Assembly: GCF_042683745.1 (NCBI RefSeq)
Contig: NZ_JBHUJX010000007.1
Span: forward strand, 186,001-250,000
DNA length: 64,000 nt
Origin: Pseudoneobacillus sp042683745
GTDB lineage: Bacteria; Bacillota; Bacilli; Bacillales; Cytobacillaceae
Direction: 5' to 3'
Shown: positions 18,325 through 26,836 of the stretch, piece by piece
Numbering within the stretch: position 1 is the first letter of the stretch
How the letters are laid out: every line of letters begins with the position of its first letter
Made by a program: the position numbers and the translations under genes
The notes under the pieces: model-generated
What the model saw: only the letters and a program-made list of their open reading frames with translations
Told to the model about the DNA's origin: nothing
Databases searched by the model: none

Positions 18325-18352
18325 ATATGCCAGGAAGGAGTTCCTAGCATAT
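18325..18352 (-). promoter_or_regulatory. Stable intercistronic hairpin between binding protein and permease
   Basis: A 12-bp stem with a four-base loop and one G-U pair (ATATGCTAGGAA / TTCCTGGCATAT on the minus strand) directly after the binding-protein stop. Such stems commonly protect the upstream message or attenuate read-through, giving excess binding protein over permease; here that is inferred. Confidence 0.6.
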
Positions 18353-18367
18353 AGTTGTTATTCCGTA

Positions 18368-19150
18368 TTATTCCTTCTCAGGATCGACCGTGATATCTTC
18401 ACCGATATATTTCTCACTAATTTTCGCTAATGTGCCATTTTCTCTTAATGTTTCAAGCGCTTCGTTCACCTTTTCTAGCAGCTTTTCATTTCCCTTTGCG
18501 ATCGCAATCGCTTGTTCACTTCGGCCGAGCAATTCTTTACCGACAATCTTCATTCCTGCTCCGATCGCTTCTTTACCTGTAATAAAATCGGTAATTACGG
18601 CGTCATGCTTTCCTCTACTAAGTGCCTCTAAAGCCGTCACATCGCTATCATAATATATGATATTTTTCGAGATGGGACCTGCGATATCCGCATAAGTTGA
18701 GCCCTTTGAAACGGCAATTTCTAAATCCTTCAAACTATCAAGCGTTTCGTTCGAACTATCTGGACGAACAAAAACTTGCGGGCCAGAATAATAGTATGGG
18801 GTAGAAAAATTCACTTCTTTTAAACGCTCTTCATTAATCGTGTGACTCGCAACCGCTGCATCAAAACGCCCTGACTTGACACCTTCCACAATCCCACCAA
18901 ATTTAAACTTTTTCTGAACCGGATCCAATCCTAGCTCCTTAGCGACCGCGTTGCCGACATCAATATCAAACCCAGACATTTTTCCTTTTGCATCGGTCAC
19001 ACTAAACGGCTTAAATTCACCTGATGAAGCAAAAGTAAATTTCCCCTTCTCTGCCAAATCCATGCCATCCGTTGATCCGCCCTTCGAACCGCATGCAGTT
19101 AATGCCATGATCGAAGCCCCTATCAGTATCCCTTTCAGCCACTTTTTCAC
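18368..19150 (-). CDS. Amino-acid ABC transporter substrate-binding lipoprotein
   Basis: 260 residues from GTG 19150 behind GAGGGGG. A lipoprotein signal with lipobox LTAC puts the lipidated Cys at residue 20. The family 3 solute-binding fold is recognised by GKMSGFDIDVGNAVAKELG, GRFDAAVASHTINEERLKEVNFSTPYY and a C-terminal lobe ending EKYIGEDITVD. First gene of the importer operon. The exact amino acid (cystine, glutamine, arginine and others) cannot be read from sequence. Confidence 0.93.
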   Translation of the reverse strand: MKKWLKGILIGASIMALTACGSKGGSTDGMDLAEKGKFTFASSGEFKPFSVTDAKGKMSGFDIDVGNAVAKELGLDPVQKKFKFGGIVEGVKSGRFDAAVASHTINEERLKEVNFSTPYYYSGPQVFVRPDSSNETLDSLKDLEIAVSKGSTYADIAGPISKNIIYYDSDVTALEALSRGKHDAVITDFITGKEAIGAGMKIVGKELLGRSEQAIAIAKGNEKLLEKVNEALETLRENGTLAKISEKYIGEDITVDPEKE

Positions 19151-19488
19151 TGTACTGTTTCCCCCTCTATTTTAAAGTTTCTCTTTACCATTCCTATGCA
19201 TTCTTTTTTGTAAAAATCACTCTATCAACGCTATTTATTTGCCAAGCCCCTTACTATTGGAGAAAACTGACAAATTACTAGAATGGCAACTTTTTAAAAA
19301 TTATAGTTATCTCGACGGAATAACTGAAAACGCTAACTAAATTAATTTATTAGTGGCACATTAGTTTATTTAATTAAAAAATCGCCCTCATAACTGAGAA
19401 AGAGCAATTCGATAAAAAAATAGATTCTAGATATGGTAGAAGTACCCGGGAATACAAAGAAAAGCGCGCTTTCCGAAAGGTAAAGACA
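19151..19488. other. Divergent intergenic region, no gene seen
   Basis: AT-rich promoter region for the ABC operon (minus) and the sigma-factor gene (plus). I saw no riboswitch fold or clear operator; a weak hairpin (CGCCCTCATAACTGAGAAAGAGC) lies near 19383. Confidence 0.4.
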
Positions 19489-19971
19489 GTGGAAAACTTT
19501 GAACAACTACTTTCAAATTATGAACCGATGATATATAAAATCATCCGTTCACTGAACATTTACAAAAACCATCAAGAATTCTATCAACTTGGGCTCATTG
19601 GTCTTTGGGAAGCCAGCAACCGATTTAACCCTACCAAAGGAAACTTCACAAATTACGCTTACACGTATATAAAAGGGCTGTTTCTTACTGAAATGAATCG
19701 ATCGAAAAAACATGAAGAGAGAACGGTACGCGCAGAGGAGGATTTTTGGGAATTAATCGAAGATACCCATTTCGACGATTCAATAACAAAAAAGCAACTT
19801 CTCCCCTTCTGTAAGTACTTAACCGACAATCAGAAAAAATGGCTTTTTCTTACATGCGTAAGTAGTCTTTCAGTTAAGGAAATCGCCGAAAAGGAAAATG
19901 TCTCTCTTTCTGCTGTGAAAAATTGGCGGGCAGGTGCGCGGGAGAAATTGAGAGTCGTGATGAATAAATGA
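19489..19971 (+). CDS. Small sigma-70-family RNA polymerase sigma factor
   Basis: 160 residues from GTG 19489, nine bases after GAAAGG. A region 2-like part (YEPMIYKIIRSLNIYKNHQEFYQLGLIGLWEASNRF.. NYAYTYIKGLF) is followed by a region 4-like HTH (LSVKEIAEKENVSLSAVKNWRAGAREKLR, about 125-155). The region 2 resembles SigH/ComX-type factors more than ECF factors. No anti-sigma gene is adjacent; the following gene is a chemoreceptor with its own leader. The regulon is unknown. A strong terminator follows. Confidence 0.85.
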   Translation: MENFEQLLSNYEPMIYKIIRSLNIYKNHQEFYQLGLIGLWEASNRFNPTKGNFTNYAYTYIKGLFLTEMNRSKKHEERTVRAEEDFWELIEDTHFDDSITKKQLLPFCKYLTDNQKKWLFLTCVSSLSVKEIAEKENVSLSAVKNWRAGAREKLRVVMNK

Positions 19972-19977
19972 TTGCAT

Positions 19978-20008
19978 TGGTCAACCGAGATCTTCGGTTG
20001 GCCTTTTT
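19978..20008 (+). terminator. Terminator of the sigma-factor gene
   Basis: GGTCAACCGA-GATC-TTCGGTTGGCC followed by TTTTT. Confidence 0.92.
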
Positions 20009-20117
20009 GATGGCTCAACTTAGCTGGTCTTCTATCAGTGATATTTTCCCACTTAAGATAGCGTAAATTTTTCCGATATAACATAGTGAAAAAAATACAT
20101 AAAGGGAGACAAACAAC

Positions 20118-21809
20118 ATGAAATTCACCGTTGGGAGAAAATTGTATGCCGGCTTCTTGGCTGTAACGCTTTTACTAGCATTAATTTCCTGGGTCGGTTA
20201 TGCACAAATGGCATTTGTCGATAAAGTCTATACGAACTTCCTAGATGACCGCGTAAAACAAATGCTTCTCATTAAAGATATGAATAGTACGATGAATTAT
20301 CAACAGGTTACCGCAAGAGGCTATTTATTACTAGCAACCGAAAAACAATTGGAAGAATACAATTCTGCCAAACAAGAGTATTCAAAAATCACAGCTGAAC
20401 TAGAGAAAATGATGAAGTTTCCTAAAGGAAAAGAATATTTTCATTCCCTTGAAAGGCTTGCGATCAGCTATGACAACAATGTCCAAGAAGCCTTTGCTCT
20501 TAAAGATCAAAATGACGAAGGATATCTTGGAGTTATGAAAACGAAAATGGCTCCACAGGTTGAGGCTTATTATAAACTTTCCGGAGAATTTATGAAGTTC
20601 CAACAGGATCTATTAATGAAAGAAAAGGAAGAAATTGAACAACGAGTTGCAACTGTAAAATTAATCATTCTTTCAGTCAGTATTTTTGCTGTCGTTTTAG
20701 CAGTTGCGATTGCCTTCTTTATTGGTCGTGCGATCACAAAGCCTATCCTTCAGGTTAATTCACAATTAAAAGAGATTGCTGAAGGTGAAGCAGATTTAAC
20801 AAAAGAAATAACTATAAAGTCGAAAGATGAGCTAGGTGATTTGGCTCATTATTTTAACCAAATGATTGCCAACCTTCGCACACTCATTCGACAAGTGGCG
20901 GTGACGACTGAACAAGTCGCAGCAAGCTCCGAACAATTAAATGCGAGTGCGGAAGAAACCTCTAATGCTACCGAGCATATTACGTCTGTCATTCAGGACG
21001 TGGCTTCGGGTATTGAGAAACAAGTGAAAAACACAACCGAAAGTGCCAACTCGATCCAAGATATGGCTACAGGTATCCAGTCCATTTCGAAAAATGCGCA
21101 ACAAGTATCGAATTCAATGGATCATTCAACTGAACTGGCCAACAATGGAAATCAATCCGTTCGCCAAGCTATTCAACAAATGAACGCCATTAGTGATACC
21201 GTTGAAGAACTTAGTCATTCTGTAAGAAATTTAGGTGCTCGGTCGAATGAAATCGGCAACATTGTTGAAGTGATTTCTGGAATAGCCGCTCAAACAAATT
21301 TACTTTCTTTAAACGCTGCCATTGAAGCAGCCCGTGCTGGAGAACACGGAAAAGGCTTTGCGGTCGTGGCGGATGAGGTCCGAAAACTAGCAGAACAATC
21401 CGCACACTCAGCCAAACAAATTACCGATCTTGTCGAAGCGATTCAAAGCGAAACAGAAAAGACTGTTTCCTCCATGATCGACGCATCAAGCCGGGTGTCC
21501 CAAGGAATTGAAGTCGTCAATGAAACAGGCGAATCTTTTGGGAAAATCGTCGGTTCCATGTCCGATGTTTCCTTACAAATCGAAGAAGTATCTGCAGCCG
21601 TCGAACAGCTTGCTGCTGGTGCTGAACAAATCGTCCAATCCATTAACGAGGTGACCAAAATTTCGAATGAATCAGCCACTGGAGCGGGTAGCGTCGCATC
21701 TGCATCCGAAGAACAACTAGCTTCCATGCAGGAAATTACCGCATCAGCTACTTCACTATCAAAAATTGCCGAGGATCTGCAGGTTTTGGTAAATCGATTT
21801 AGAGTTTAG
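20118..21809 (+). CDS. Methyl-accepting chemotaxis protein
   Basis: 563 residues. First membrane helix about 9-29; periplasm-facing four-helix-bundle (4HB_MCP) sensor 35-185 (MLLIKDMNSTMNYQQVTARGYLL is diagnostic); second helix about 187-208; HAMP about 209-262 (RAITKPILQVNSQLKEIAEGEADLTKEI); then the long methylation/signalling coiled coil with the conserved tip GIAAQTNLLSLNAAIEAARAGEHGKGFAVVADEVRKLAEQS, which docks CheA/CheW. RBS AAAGGGAGA. No ligand can be assigned. Monocistronic with terminator. Confidence 0.97.
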   Translation: MKFTVGRKLYAGFLAVTLLLALISWVGYAQMAFVDKVYTNFLDDRVKQMLLIKDMNSTMNYQQVTARGYLLLATEKQLEEYNSAKQEYSKITAELEKMMKFPKGKEYFHSLERLAISYDNNVQEAFALKDQNDEGYLGVMKTKMAPQVEAYYKLSGEFMKFQQDLLMKEKEEIEQRVATVKLIILSVSIFAVVLAVAIAFFIGRAITKPILQVNSQLKEIAEGEADLTKEITIKSKDELGDLAHYFNQMIANLRTLIRQVAVTTEQVAASSEQLNASAEETSNATEHITSVIQDVASGIEKQVKNTTESANSIQDMATGIQSISKNAQQVSNSMDHSTELANNGNQSVRQAIQQMNAISDTVEELSHSVRNLGARSNEIGNIVEVISGIAAQTNLLSLNAAIEAARAGEHGKGFAVVADEVRKLAEQSAHSAKQITDLVEAIQSETEKTVSSMIDASSRVSQGIEVVNETGESFGKIVGSMSDVSLQIEEVSAAVEQLAAGAEQIVQSINEVTKISNESATGAGSVASASEEQLASMQEITASATSLSKIAEDLQVLVNRFRV

Positions 21810-21836
21810 TTTGAGGGAACCGGCTTATCGGTCAAA

Positions 21837-21873
21837 AAGGAGTGCTAGCTTTGGGCTAGGCACTCCTTTTTTT
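21837..21873 (+). terminator. Terminator of the chemoreceptor gene
   Basis: AAGGAGTGC-TAGC pairs with GCTA-GGCACTCCTT, followed by a run of T. Confidence 0.92.
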
Positions 21874-21982
21874 ACTACAAAAGTGCGGTTGTCCTTTTCA
21901 CACGAACATACTCTTAGTTTTGTCCATTATTCGCAGTACTCCATGAGGACCGAATGTGAGGGGGCGAATAGATTCCACCTCC

Positions 21983-22095
21983 TATCGGACAAGTTCAACG
22001 TTCTATCGGACTGAATTCCTTTTCTAACGGACAAATACTCCTTTCTATCGGACAAAAATCAAAGTCTATCGGACAAGTTCACAAATCCGACACAA
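21983..22095. repeat. 21-bp periodic array, copy 2 (five units)
   Basis: TATCGGAC cores at 21983, 22004, 22046 and 22067, plus TAACGGAC at 22025, all exactly 21 bp apart. Lies between convergent genes (chemoreceptor and PepF). Confidence 0.88.
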
Positions 22096-22179
22096 AATGA
22101 AGCTGATTTGAGCAATTTTTCAAACATAACAGCCTCTAAAAATAACTCGCTTCAAAAAAACGTCCACCACAAAACAAAT

Positions 22180-22208
22180 AGCCCTACTATCCATAGAATA
22201 GTAGAGCT
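22180..22208 (-). terminator. Terminator of the pepF-like gene
   Basis: On the minus strand AGCTCTACTAT pairs with ATAGTAGGGCT, followed by ATTTGTTTTG. Confidence 0.8.
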
Positions 22209-22226
22209 CATTTCCAATTTGCTAGT

Positions 22227-23915
22227 CTAAAACCCAGTCTCCCCCAATTTCTCCTCCACAAACCTCTTCAATTCCACAAATGTACTCTCTTCAAACGGTG
22301 ACTTTAAGTTCCCTGCCTCGATCAGCTCAGAGAACGATTTACTTCCACCTAAACGGCACAGTTGCATATATGTTTCCCATGTCTCGCTCCAATTTTCATT
22401 AGCCATACGCCAAAATTCAAGCGCACAAACTTGCGCGAGCGCGTAGTCGATGAAATAGAACGGAACTTCATAAATGTGGATAATTTCCTGCCACATTCCA
22501 CCCTCATGTAAGAACGGAATATGATCGTTGTCGCGGTCAGGCATGTATTTTTTCTCAATTCTCGCCCATAAATCCTTTCTCTCTTGCGGCGATAATTCTG
22601 GGTTTGCATATACTTCATGCTGAAACTCATCCCCAGCACACATTCTAGGTAATTTAACAAGACTATCATTCAATTGAGCAAATCTATGTTTCTCGGAATC
22701 TTCTTTGAAAAATTTCTCCGCCCACGGCAACACGAAGAACTCCATACTCATCGAAAAGATTTCTGATGCTTCCATCGTTGGGAAGAAATATTCTGGCTGC
22801 TCTTGTTCTTTAAGGGCTAAATACGCCTGAAACGCATGACCAACCTCGTGCACTAACACCCTAATATCATTGGATGTCCCATTGAAATTAGCAAACACGA
22901 AAGGTGCTTGCTGCTTCCATAGATATGTGCAGTAACCGACATTTGCTTTTCCATTTCGATTCACTAAATCAAATAAACCTCTATCAGTCATTTCCTCGTA
23001 AAATTCTTTCGTCTGTGAAGATAGTTCACTGTACAGCTCTCTTCCTTGCTCAACAATCCAGTCTGGATCGCCCTTCGGAGTAGGATTACCACTTGGGAAC
23101 TGAAATCTTTCATCATAAATCTTCACCCTGTCAACACCGATTCTTTGACGTTGCTTCTCAATAAGATCGGATGCTAAAGGAACGATATGCTTCAAAATAT
23201 TCTCACGGAATGCGGCCGCAGAATTGGCATCCCATCCCGTTCGATTCCATCTCAAGTAGGCTAACTCGGTAAAGGACTTAAACCCGAGCTTTTTGGCGAT
23301 GGAGTCTCTGACTTTCACCATTTTATCGTAAATTTCATCGAACACTTCCGCGTTTTGATTGAAAAATACATACTTCGCACAAGCAGCGCTTTTTCTTACA
23401 TCACGATCAGGATCAGTTAAATATTTATCCATCTGAGAAAGCGATCTTTCCCCGCCATCAAAAGGAATTTTTGCCGTAGCAATGAGCTTCTGATATTCAC
23501 TCGTCAGCCGGTTTTCTTCTGCTAAAAGATCCATCACATCAGGAGAGAAGATTTTCACTCTCGATTCCGCTACACGAAATAACTGACTTCCCAACACTTG
23601 CTCCAGCTCGGCTCTAAAAGGCGTTTCTAACAGGGCACGATAATACTGAGAATCAACACTTTCATATTCAGGACTTTTTTCGTTAAAAAAAGCAAACTCC
23701 GCTTCATAAAAAGGATCCGTCGTATCCAATGTATGTCTAATATGGGCAATCGTCTGAGCGGATTCAAACTCTTTTCTCAGCTCATTGATTTTCCCAACAG
23801 CTACAAGCTGCTCCTTCGCACTCGCAGCACCTTTAAAAACTTCAATAAGTTGACCCAGCTCCTGCTTTACTTTTTCAATATCTGGTCTTATATAAGCAAA
23901 CTCATTAAATTTCAT
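22227..23915 (-). CDS. M3-family oligoendopeptidase (PepF-type)
   Basis: 562 residues. ATG 23915 is chosen because TTGGAGGAA sits six bases before it; a TTG inside that site (23930) is not a credible start. Zinc motif HEVGH (356-360), with the third ligand Glu in MEASEIF (E385). The helical N-terminal domain and the motif GYCTYLWKQQAPFVFANFNGTSNDIRVLVHEVGH match the PepF/M3 oligoendopeptidase family, cytosolic enzymes that degrade short peptides. Length is normal for the family. Monocistronic. Confidence 0.95.
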   Translation of the reverse strand: MKFNEFAYIRPDIEKVKQELGQLIEVFKGAASAKEQLVAVGKINELRKEFESAQTIAHIRHTLDTTDPFYEAEFAFFNEKSPEYESVDSQYYRALLETPFRAELEQVLGSQLFRVAESRVKIFSPDVMDLLAEENRLTSEYQKLIATAKIPFDGGERSLSQMDKYLTDPDRDVRKSAACAKYVFFNQNAEVFDEIYDKMVKVRDSIAKKLGFKSFTELAYLRWNRTGWDANSAAAFRENILKHIVPLASDLIEKQRQRIGVDRVKIYDERFQFPSGNPTPKGDPDWIVEQGRELYSELSSQTKEFYEEMTDRGLFDLVNRNGKANVGYCTYLWKQQAPFVFANFNGTSNDIRVLVHEVGHAFQAYLALKEQEQPEYFFPTMEASEIFSMSMEFFVLPWAEKFFKEDSEKHRFAQLNDSLVKLPRMCAGDEFQHEVYANPELSPQERKDLWARIEKKYMPDRDNDHIPFLHEGGMWQEIIHIYEVPFYFIDYALAQVCALEFWRMANENWSETWETYMQLCRLGGSKSFSELIEAGNLKSPFEESTFVELKRFVEEKLGETGF

Positions 23916-24017
23916 GTGTTGTTCCTCCAATTAAAAACTGACTATATAGTTTATATTAACGACATTTTGAGAAATTCGCAACATTATTGTGTGAATTTTT
24001 CGTATATATAAATTCTA

Positions 24018-24884
24018 TCAAACCACCCTTTGCGAAATCACATCTACGAGCAAATTTGCTAGTCTCTCCGTCAATTCGCCAGATGGATCCTTCAAAGGCG
24101 AGAACTCCGTCAATTCTATCCCAATCATTCTTTCATCATTTAATAACTCTCTTAGTACCATGTGACATTCTTGAAAAGTCAATCCATCTGCACTAGGAAA
24201 ATAAGCAGCAGGCATTTCACTTTCTTTGATCACATCGACATCGAAATGAATAAAAATTTTCTTATTGGTTGGGAGCGTTGCCTTAAATTGCTGGATACAA
24301 TTTTTTGTCCCTTCCTCACGTAACTCCTGCAATGATACCGTTTGGATCCCATCCAGTGATACTGGGAGAACGGAAAAGTCATGGCAGCCAATGACCGAAA
24401 AGGATGAGTAATTTACGGTGGCTGGTTTCTCCCAGAACATATTTTCATTGGATAAAAGCCACATCCCCATCGTTGCTGCCCCAACTCTCATATCATGTTT
24501 AGGGATAAAATTGTCCACATGGGCGTCCACAAGAACAACATGAAGATCCTCCCCATAATGGTTACTTAAAAAAGAGGTCGTACCAACAATGATGCTGCAA
24601 TCTCCGCCTAGAATAAATAGAAAAGAATCTTTTTGATAGATTTCCTGCAAAGAATTCACTGTTGCGTCCCAAACCATTCTAGGAGATGGCCAGTTTAATA
24701 TAGGCGGTGAAATATGTCTTGGCATACAATCTGGTAGCTTCACATTTCCTGCGTCAATGACTTCGATATTTTTTTCTAAAAATTTGTCAACTAACCCGGA
24801 CTTTCGGATTGCTGATGGTGTTAATTCAGGTCCCGACACATGCCCACCATAAACAGAAGGAATGCCAAATAACGTCAATTTCAT
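24018..24884 (-). CDS. Arginase/agmatinase-family ureohydrolase with one altered metal ligand
   Basis: 288 residues. The ureohydrolase fold shows GGDCS (93-97), DAHVD (120-124) and FDVDV (214-218). In arginases these are GGDHS, DAHxD and SxDxDxxDP; five of six Mn ligands (D120, H122, D124, D215, D217) remain but His is Cys96. The DP after the last motif is also absent. It may hydrolyse a guanidino compound, or be metal-altered. Start ATG follows CGGAGGA. No arginine catabolism genes are adjacent. Confidence 0.85.
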   Translation of the reverse strand: MKLTLFGIPSVYGGHVSGPELTPSAIRKSGLVDKFLEKNIEVIDAGNVKLPDCMPRHISPPILNWPSPRMVWDATVNSLQEIYQKDSFLFILGGDCSIIVGTTSFLSNHYGEDLHVVLVDAHVDNFIPKHDMRVGAATMGMWLLSNENMFWEKPATVNYSSFSVIGCHDFSVLPVSLDGIQTVSLQELREEGTKNCIQQFKATLPTNKKIFIHFDVDVIKESEMPAAYFPSADGLTFQECHMVLRELLNDERMIGIELTEFSPLKDPSGELTERLANLLVDVISQRVV

Positions 24885-24979
24885 TTAAAAATCCTCCGAT
24901 CCATACAGATTCTTTCTTCCAATACCCTTAATGGACTATTTAGTCTATTTAAATTATAAACTTTCATAAAAAAAAATAA

Positions 24980-25026
24980 AACAAATAGAGTGTGAGATCT
25001 TATAAGATTCCACACTCTATTTGTTT
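24980..25026 (-). terminator. Terminator of the ArsR-type gene
   Basis: ACAAATAGAGTGTG pairs with CACACTCTATTTGT; on the minus strand TTTTATTTTTTTTT follows. Confidence 0.92.
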
Positions 25027-25073
25027 TCGAAATTTTTAAGTCACGGGTCAGTGGTGACATTTATTAGCTGACT

Positions 25074-25766
25074 CTAATTTCCAAGCACTATCCCAAACTG
25101 CTCCTGCATAGCGATTGTGCCTTTCTTTGTTAGAACGACAGCTCGACTTTTTTCCACTTTTGCTATCCATTCCTGATCAAAAAAACGCGTGGCTATTGCA
25201 GCACCTAGCCAGCCAGCAATATGATAGCGTCTTTCACTCCAGTCCAAACAAGGCTTGGCAAAAATTCTCCGTTTCACATTCGCCTCTTCCATATTAATGC
25301 CAAATTGATTGAACCATTTTTCTCCTTCCTCCGTTATTTGATATTCCCCATCTACAAGAATGACGATATTCTTCTTTAATAAAGCATCTAATACTTTCAC
25401 GCCGAGCTCTCCCGCTAAATGGTCATAACAGGTTCTAGCATAGCGAACTTGTTTTAGCTGACTGGACTGCCTTAATGATCGGACTTGAACAGCCGGTGCG
25501 ATTGTCCCTAATTTTTCAATCACCTCGGCCACCTCTTCATTGGCAATGCGGTAATATCGATGTCGACCATGTTGCTCGGCAATGAGGAGATTTCCTTCGA
25601 CCAATTTAGCTAAATGGGAACTAATGGTTGGATGTGACACTTTTGCCATATACGCTAATTCGCTAGCTGGCAGTGCCTGACCATTCATTAAGCAATCTAA
25701 AATGATAGCCCTTGTCGGTTCAGCAATTAATTTTGCAATAAATGAAATATTCGGATATACATTCAT
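25074..25766 (-). CDS. ArsR-family winged-helix repressor
   Basis: 230 residues. N-terminal winged helix about 5-85 (EPTRAIILDCL, ASELAYMAKVSHPTISSHLAKLVEGNLL, RHRYYRIA) of the ArsR/SmtB type. The C-terminal 140 residues form a second helical/winged region common to the long YczG/YdfF-like subgroup. No metal-binding ELCVCDL-type motif. Divergent from the DinB-like gene with 70 bp between starts, so it probably controls that gene and itself. Confidence 0.88.
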   Translation of the reverse strand: MNVYPNISFIAKLIAEPTRAIILDCLMNGQALPASELAYMAKVSHPTISSHLAKLVEGNLLIAEQHGRHRYYRIANEEVAEVIEKLGTIAPAVQVRSLRQSSQLKQVRYARTCYDHLAGELGVKVLDALLKKNIVILVDGEYQITEEGEKWFNQFGINMEEANVKRRIFAKPCLDWSERRYHIAGWLGAAIATRFFDQEWIAKVEKSRAVVLTKKGTIAMQEQFGIVLGN

Positions 25767-25836
25767 ATTTCGATGTTACCCTAAATGAAATCACATTACA
25801 ATGAATCTTGTAACGATTATTTAGGAGGAATGTTGA

Positions 25837-26310
25837 ATGAATGCTATTGATCTATGTATATTAAATTTACAAGAAACACGTCGCCGCTCAATCAAATTAT
25901 GGAGATCTATTCCCGATAGCTTAATCACATGGAGACCCGATAAAGATGCCATGTCCTTTGGCGAAATGATTCGTCATACATGGAGCGGATCTTATAGCTA
26001 TCACATGATTATAAAAAACGGCGGCTCCCTTCAAACAAAATCACCTGCCCCTTACGCTCAGGAAGAAATCGTTTCAATTGAAAAAGAAATTGAACTATCG
26101 GAGCCGTATTTTGAGGACTTTATCGCATATATTCGGACTCTTTCAAGCGATGAATTAGAGACAAGACTAATTGATCGAAGTGATGTCGGCTATCAAAGAT
26201 ACTTAGGCGACATGCTTTTACGAATTGCCTATCATGATGCTGTACACTCTGGTCAAATTTTACAATACTTAAGAATGGTCGGTTTGGAGAGACCTTTGAT
26301 TTGGGATTAG
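25837..26310 (+). CDS. DinB-superfamily protein
   Basis: 157 residues. Four-helix DinB fold: SIKLWRSIPDSLITWRPDKDAMSFGEMIRHTW and YLGDMLLRIAYHDAVHSGQILQYLRM; candidate metal histidines are in IRHTW and YHDAVHSGQ. Bacillus members (YfiT/DinB group) are metal-dependent thiol transferases or of unknown role. RBS TTAGGAGG. Divergent from the ArsR regulator. Confidence 0.87.
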   Translation: MNAIDLCILNLQETRRRSIKLWRSIPDSLITWRPDKDAMSFGEMIRHTWSGSYSYHMIIKNGGSLQTKSPAPYAQEEIVSIEKEIELSEPYFEDFIAYIRTLSSDELETRLIDRSDVGYQRYLGDMLLRIAYHDAVHSGQILQYLRMVGLERPLIWD

Positions 26311-26513
26311 AGTAAATAAATTGGGGAAATGGTATTAGTTTTTTGGCCGCATAGGTTAGATAACCATGGAGTTGGTTGGATATGTGGGGGATTGAAGCTC
26401 ATTACTAGTCGGAGCACCCCAAAAATAGCTCGCTGTTCTTTCCATAAAAACAAAATCCCCCCATTTGTACATGGAGGACGGCTTGTAAATATCTCATTCA
26501 TTCTATCGAACAA

Positions 26514-26633
26514 ATCGTGGTGTCTATCGGACTGTGAAAGCGTTCTATCGGACAAAAATCGAAGTCTATCGGACAAGTTCACATTTCTATCGGACTTTGT
26601 CACAATTTCATTGGACCCCTGTCTTTTCTAGCA
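26514..26633. repeat. 21-bp periodic array, copy 3 (five to six units)
   Basis: TATCGAAC at 26514, then TATCGGAC at 26535, 26556, 26577 and 26598, and a decayed sixth (CATTGGAC). Unit tails in order: AAATCGTGGTGTC, TGTGAAAGCGTTC, AAAAATCGAAGTC, AAGTTCACATTTC, TTTGTCACAATTT. The last three recur in the same order at 29.4 kb. Confidence 0.9.
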
Positions 26634-26652
26634 ATTACACCAGGAGAAATCT

Positions 26653-26719
26653 AATCAAACGTTCGATTGAAATGGTGCAAAGTAACGCTCCAATCCATTC
26701 AATCAATCGTTTGATTGAA
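26653..26719. promoter_or_regulatory. Pair of TCAAACG/CGTTTGA palindromes (operator-like)
   Basis: AATCAAACGTTCGATT (26653-26668) and TTCAATCAA-TCGT-TTGATTGAA (26698-26719), 48 bp centre to centre, directly after the 21-bp array. The same pair follows the array at 31.7 kb. They look like TetR-type operators, but lie between convergent gene ends. No gene lies in 26311-26836. Confidence 0.45.
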
Positions 26720-26795
26720 CAAATAGATGAGCAAGCACTTCGATTTCTACCGGTTATTCCACCTGGTATATTTTGCCCCTTTTGGAAATAGCAAA

Positions 26796-26823
26796 GCCAT
26801 GGAATCCTATCAGTTTCCATGGC
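26796..26823 (-). terminator. Terminator of the first TasA-like gene
   Basis: GCCATGGAA pairs with TTCCATGGC, with a T-containing tail on the minus strand. Confidence 0.7.
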
Positions 26824-26836
26824 CTCATTTTGATAT

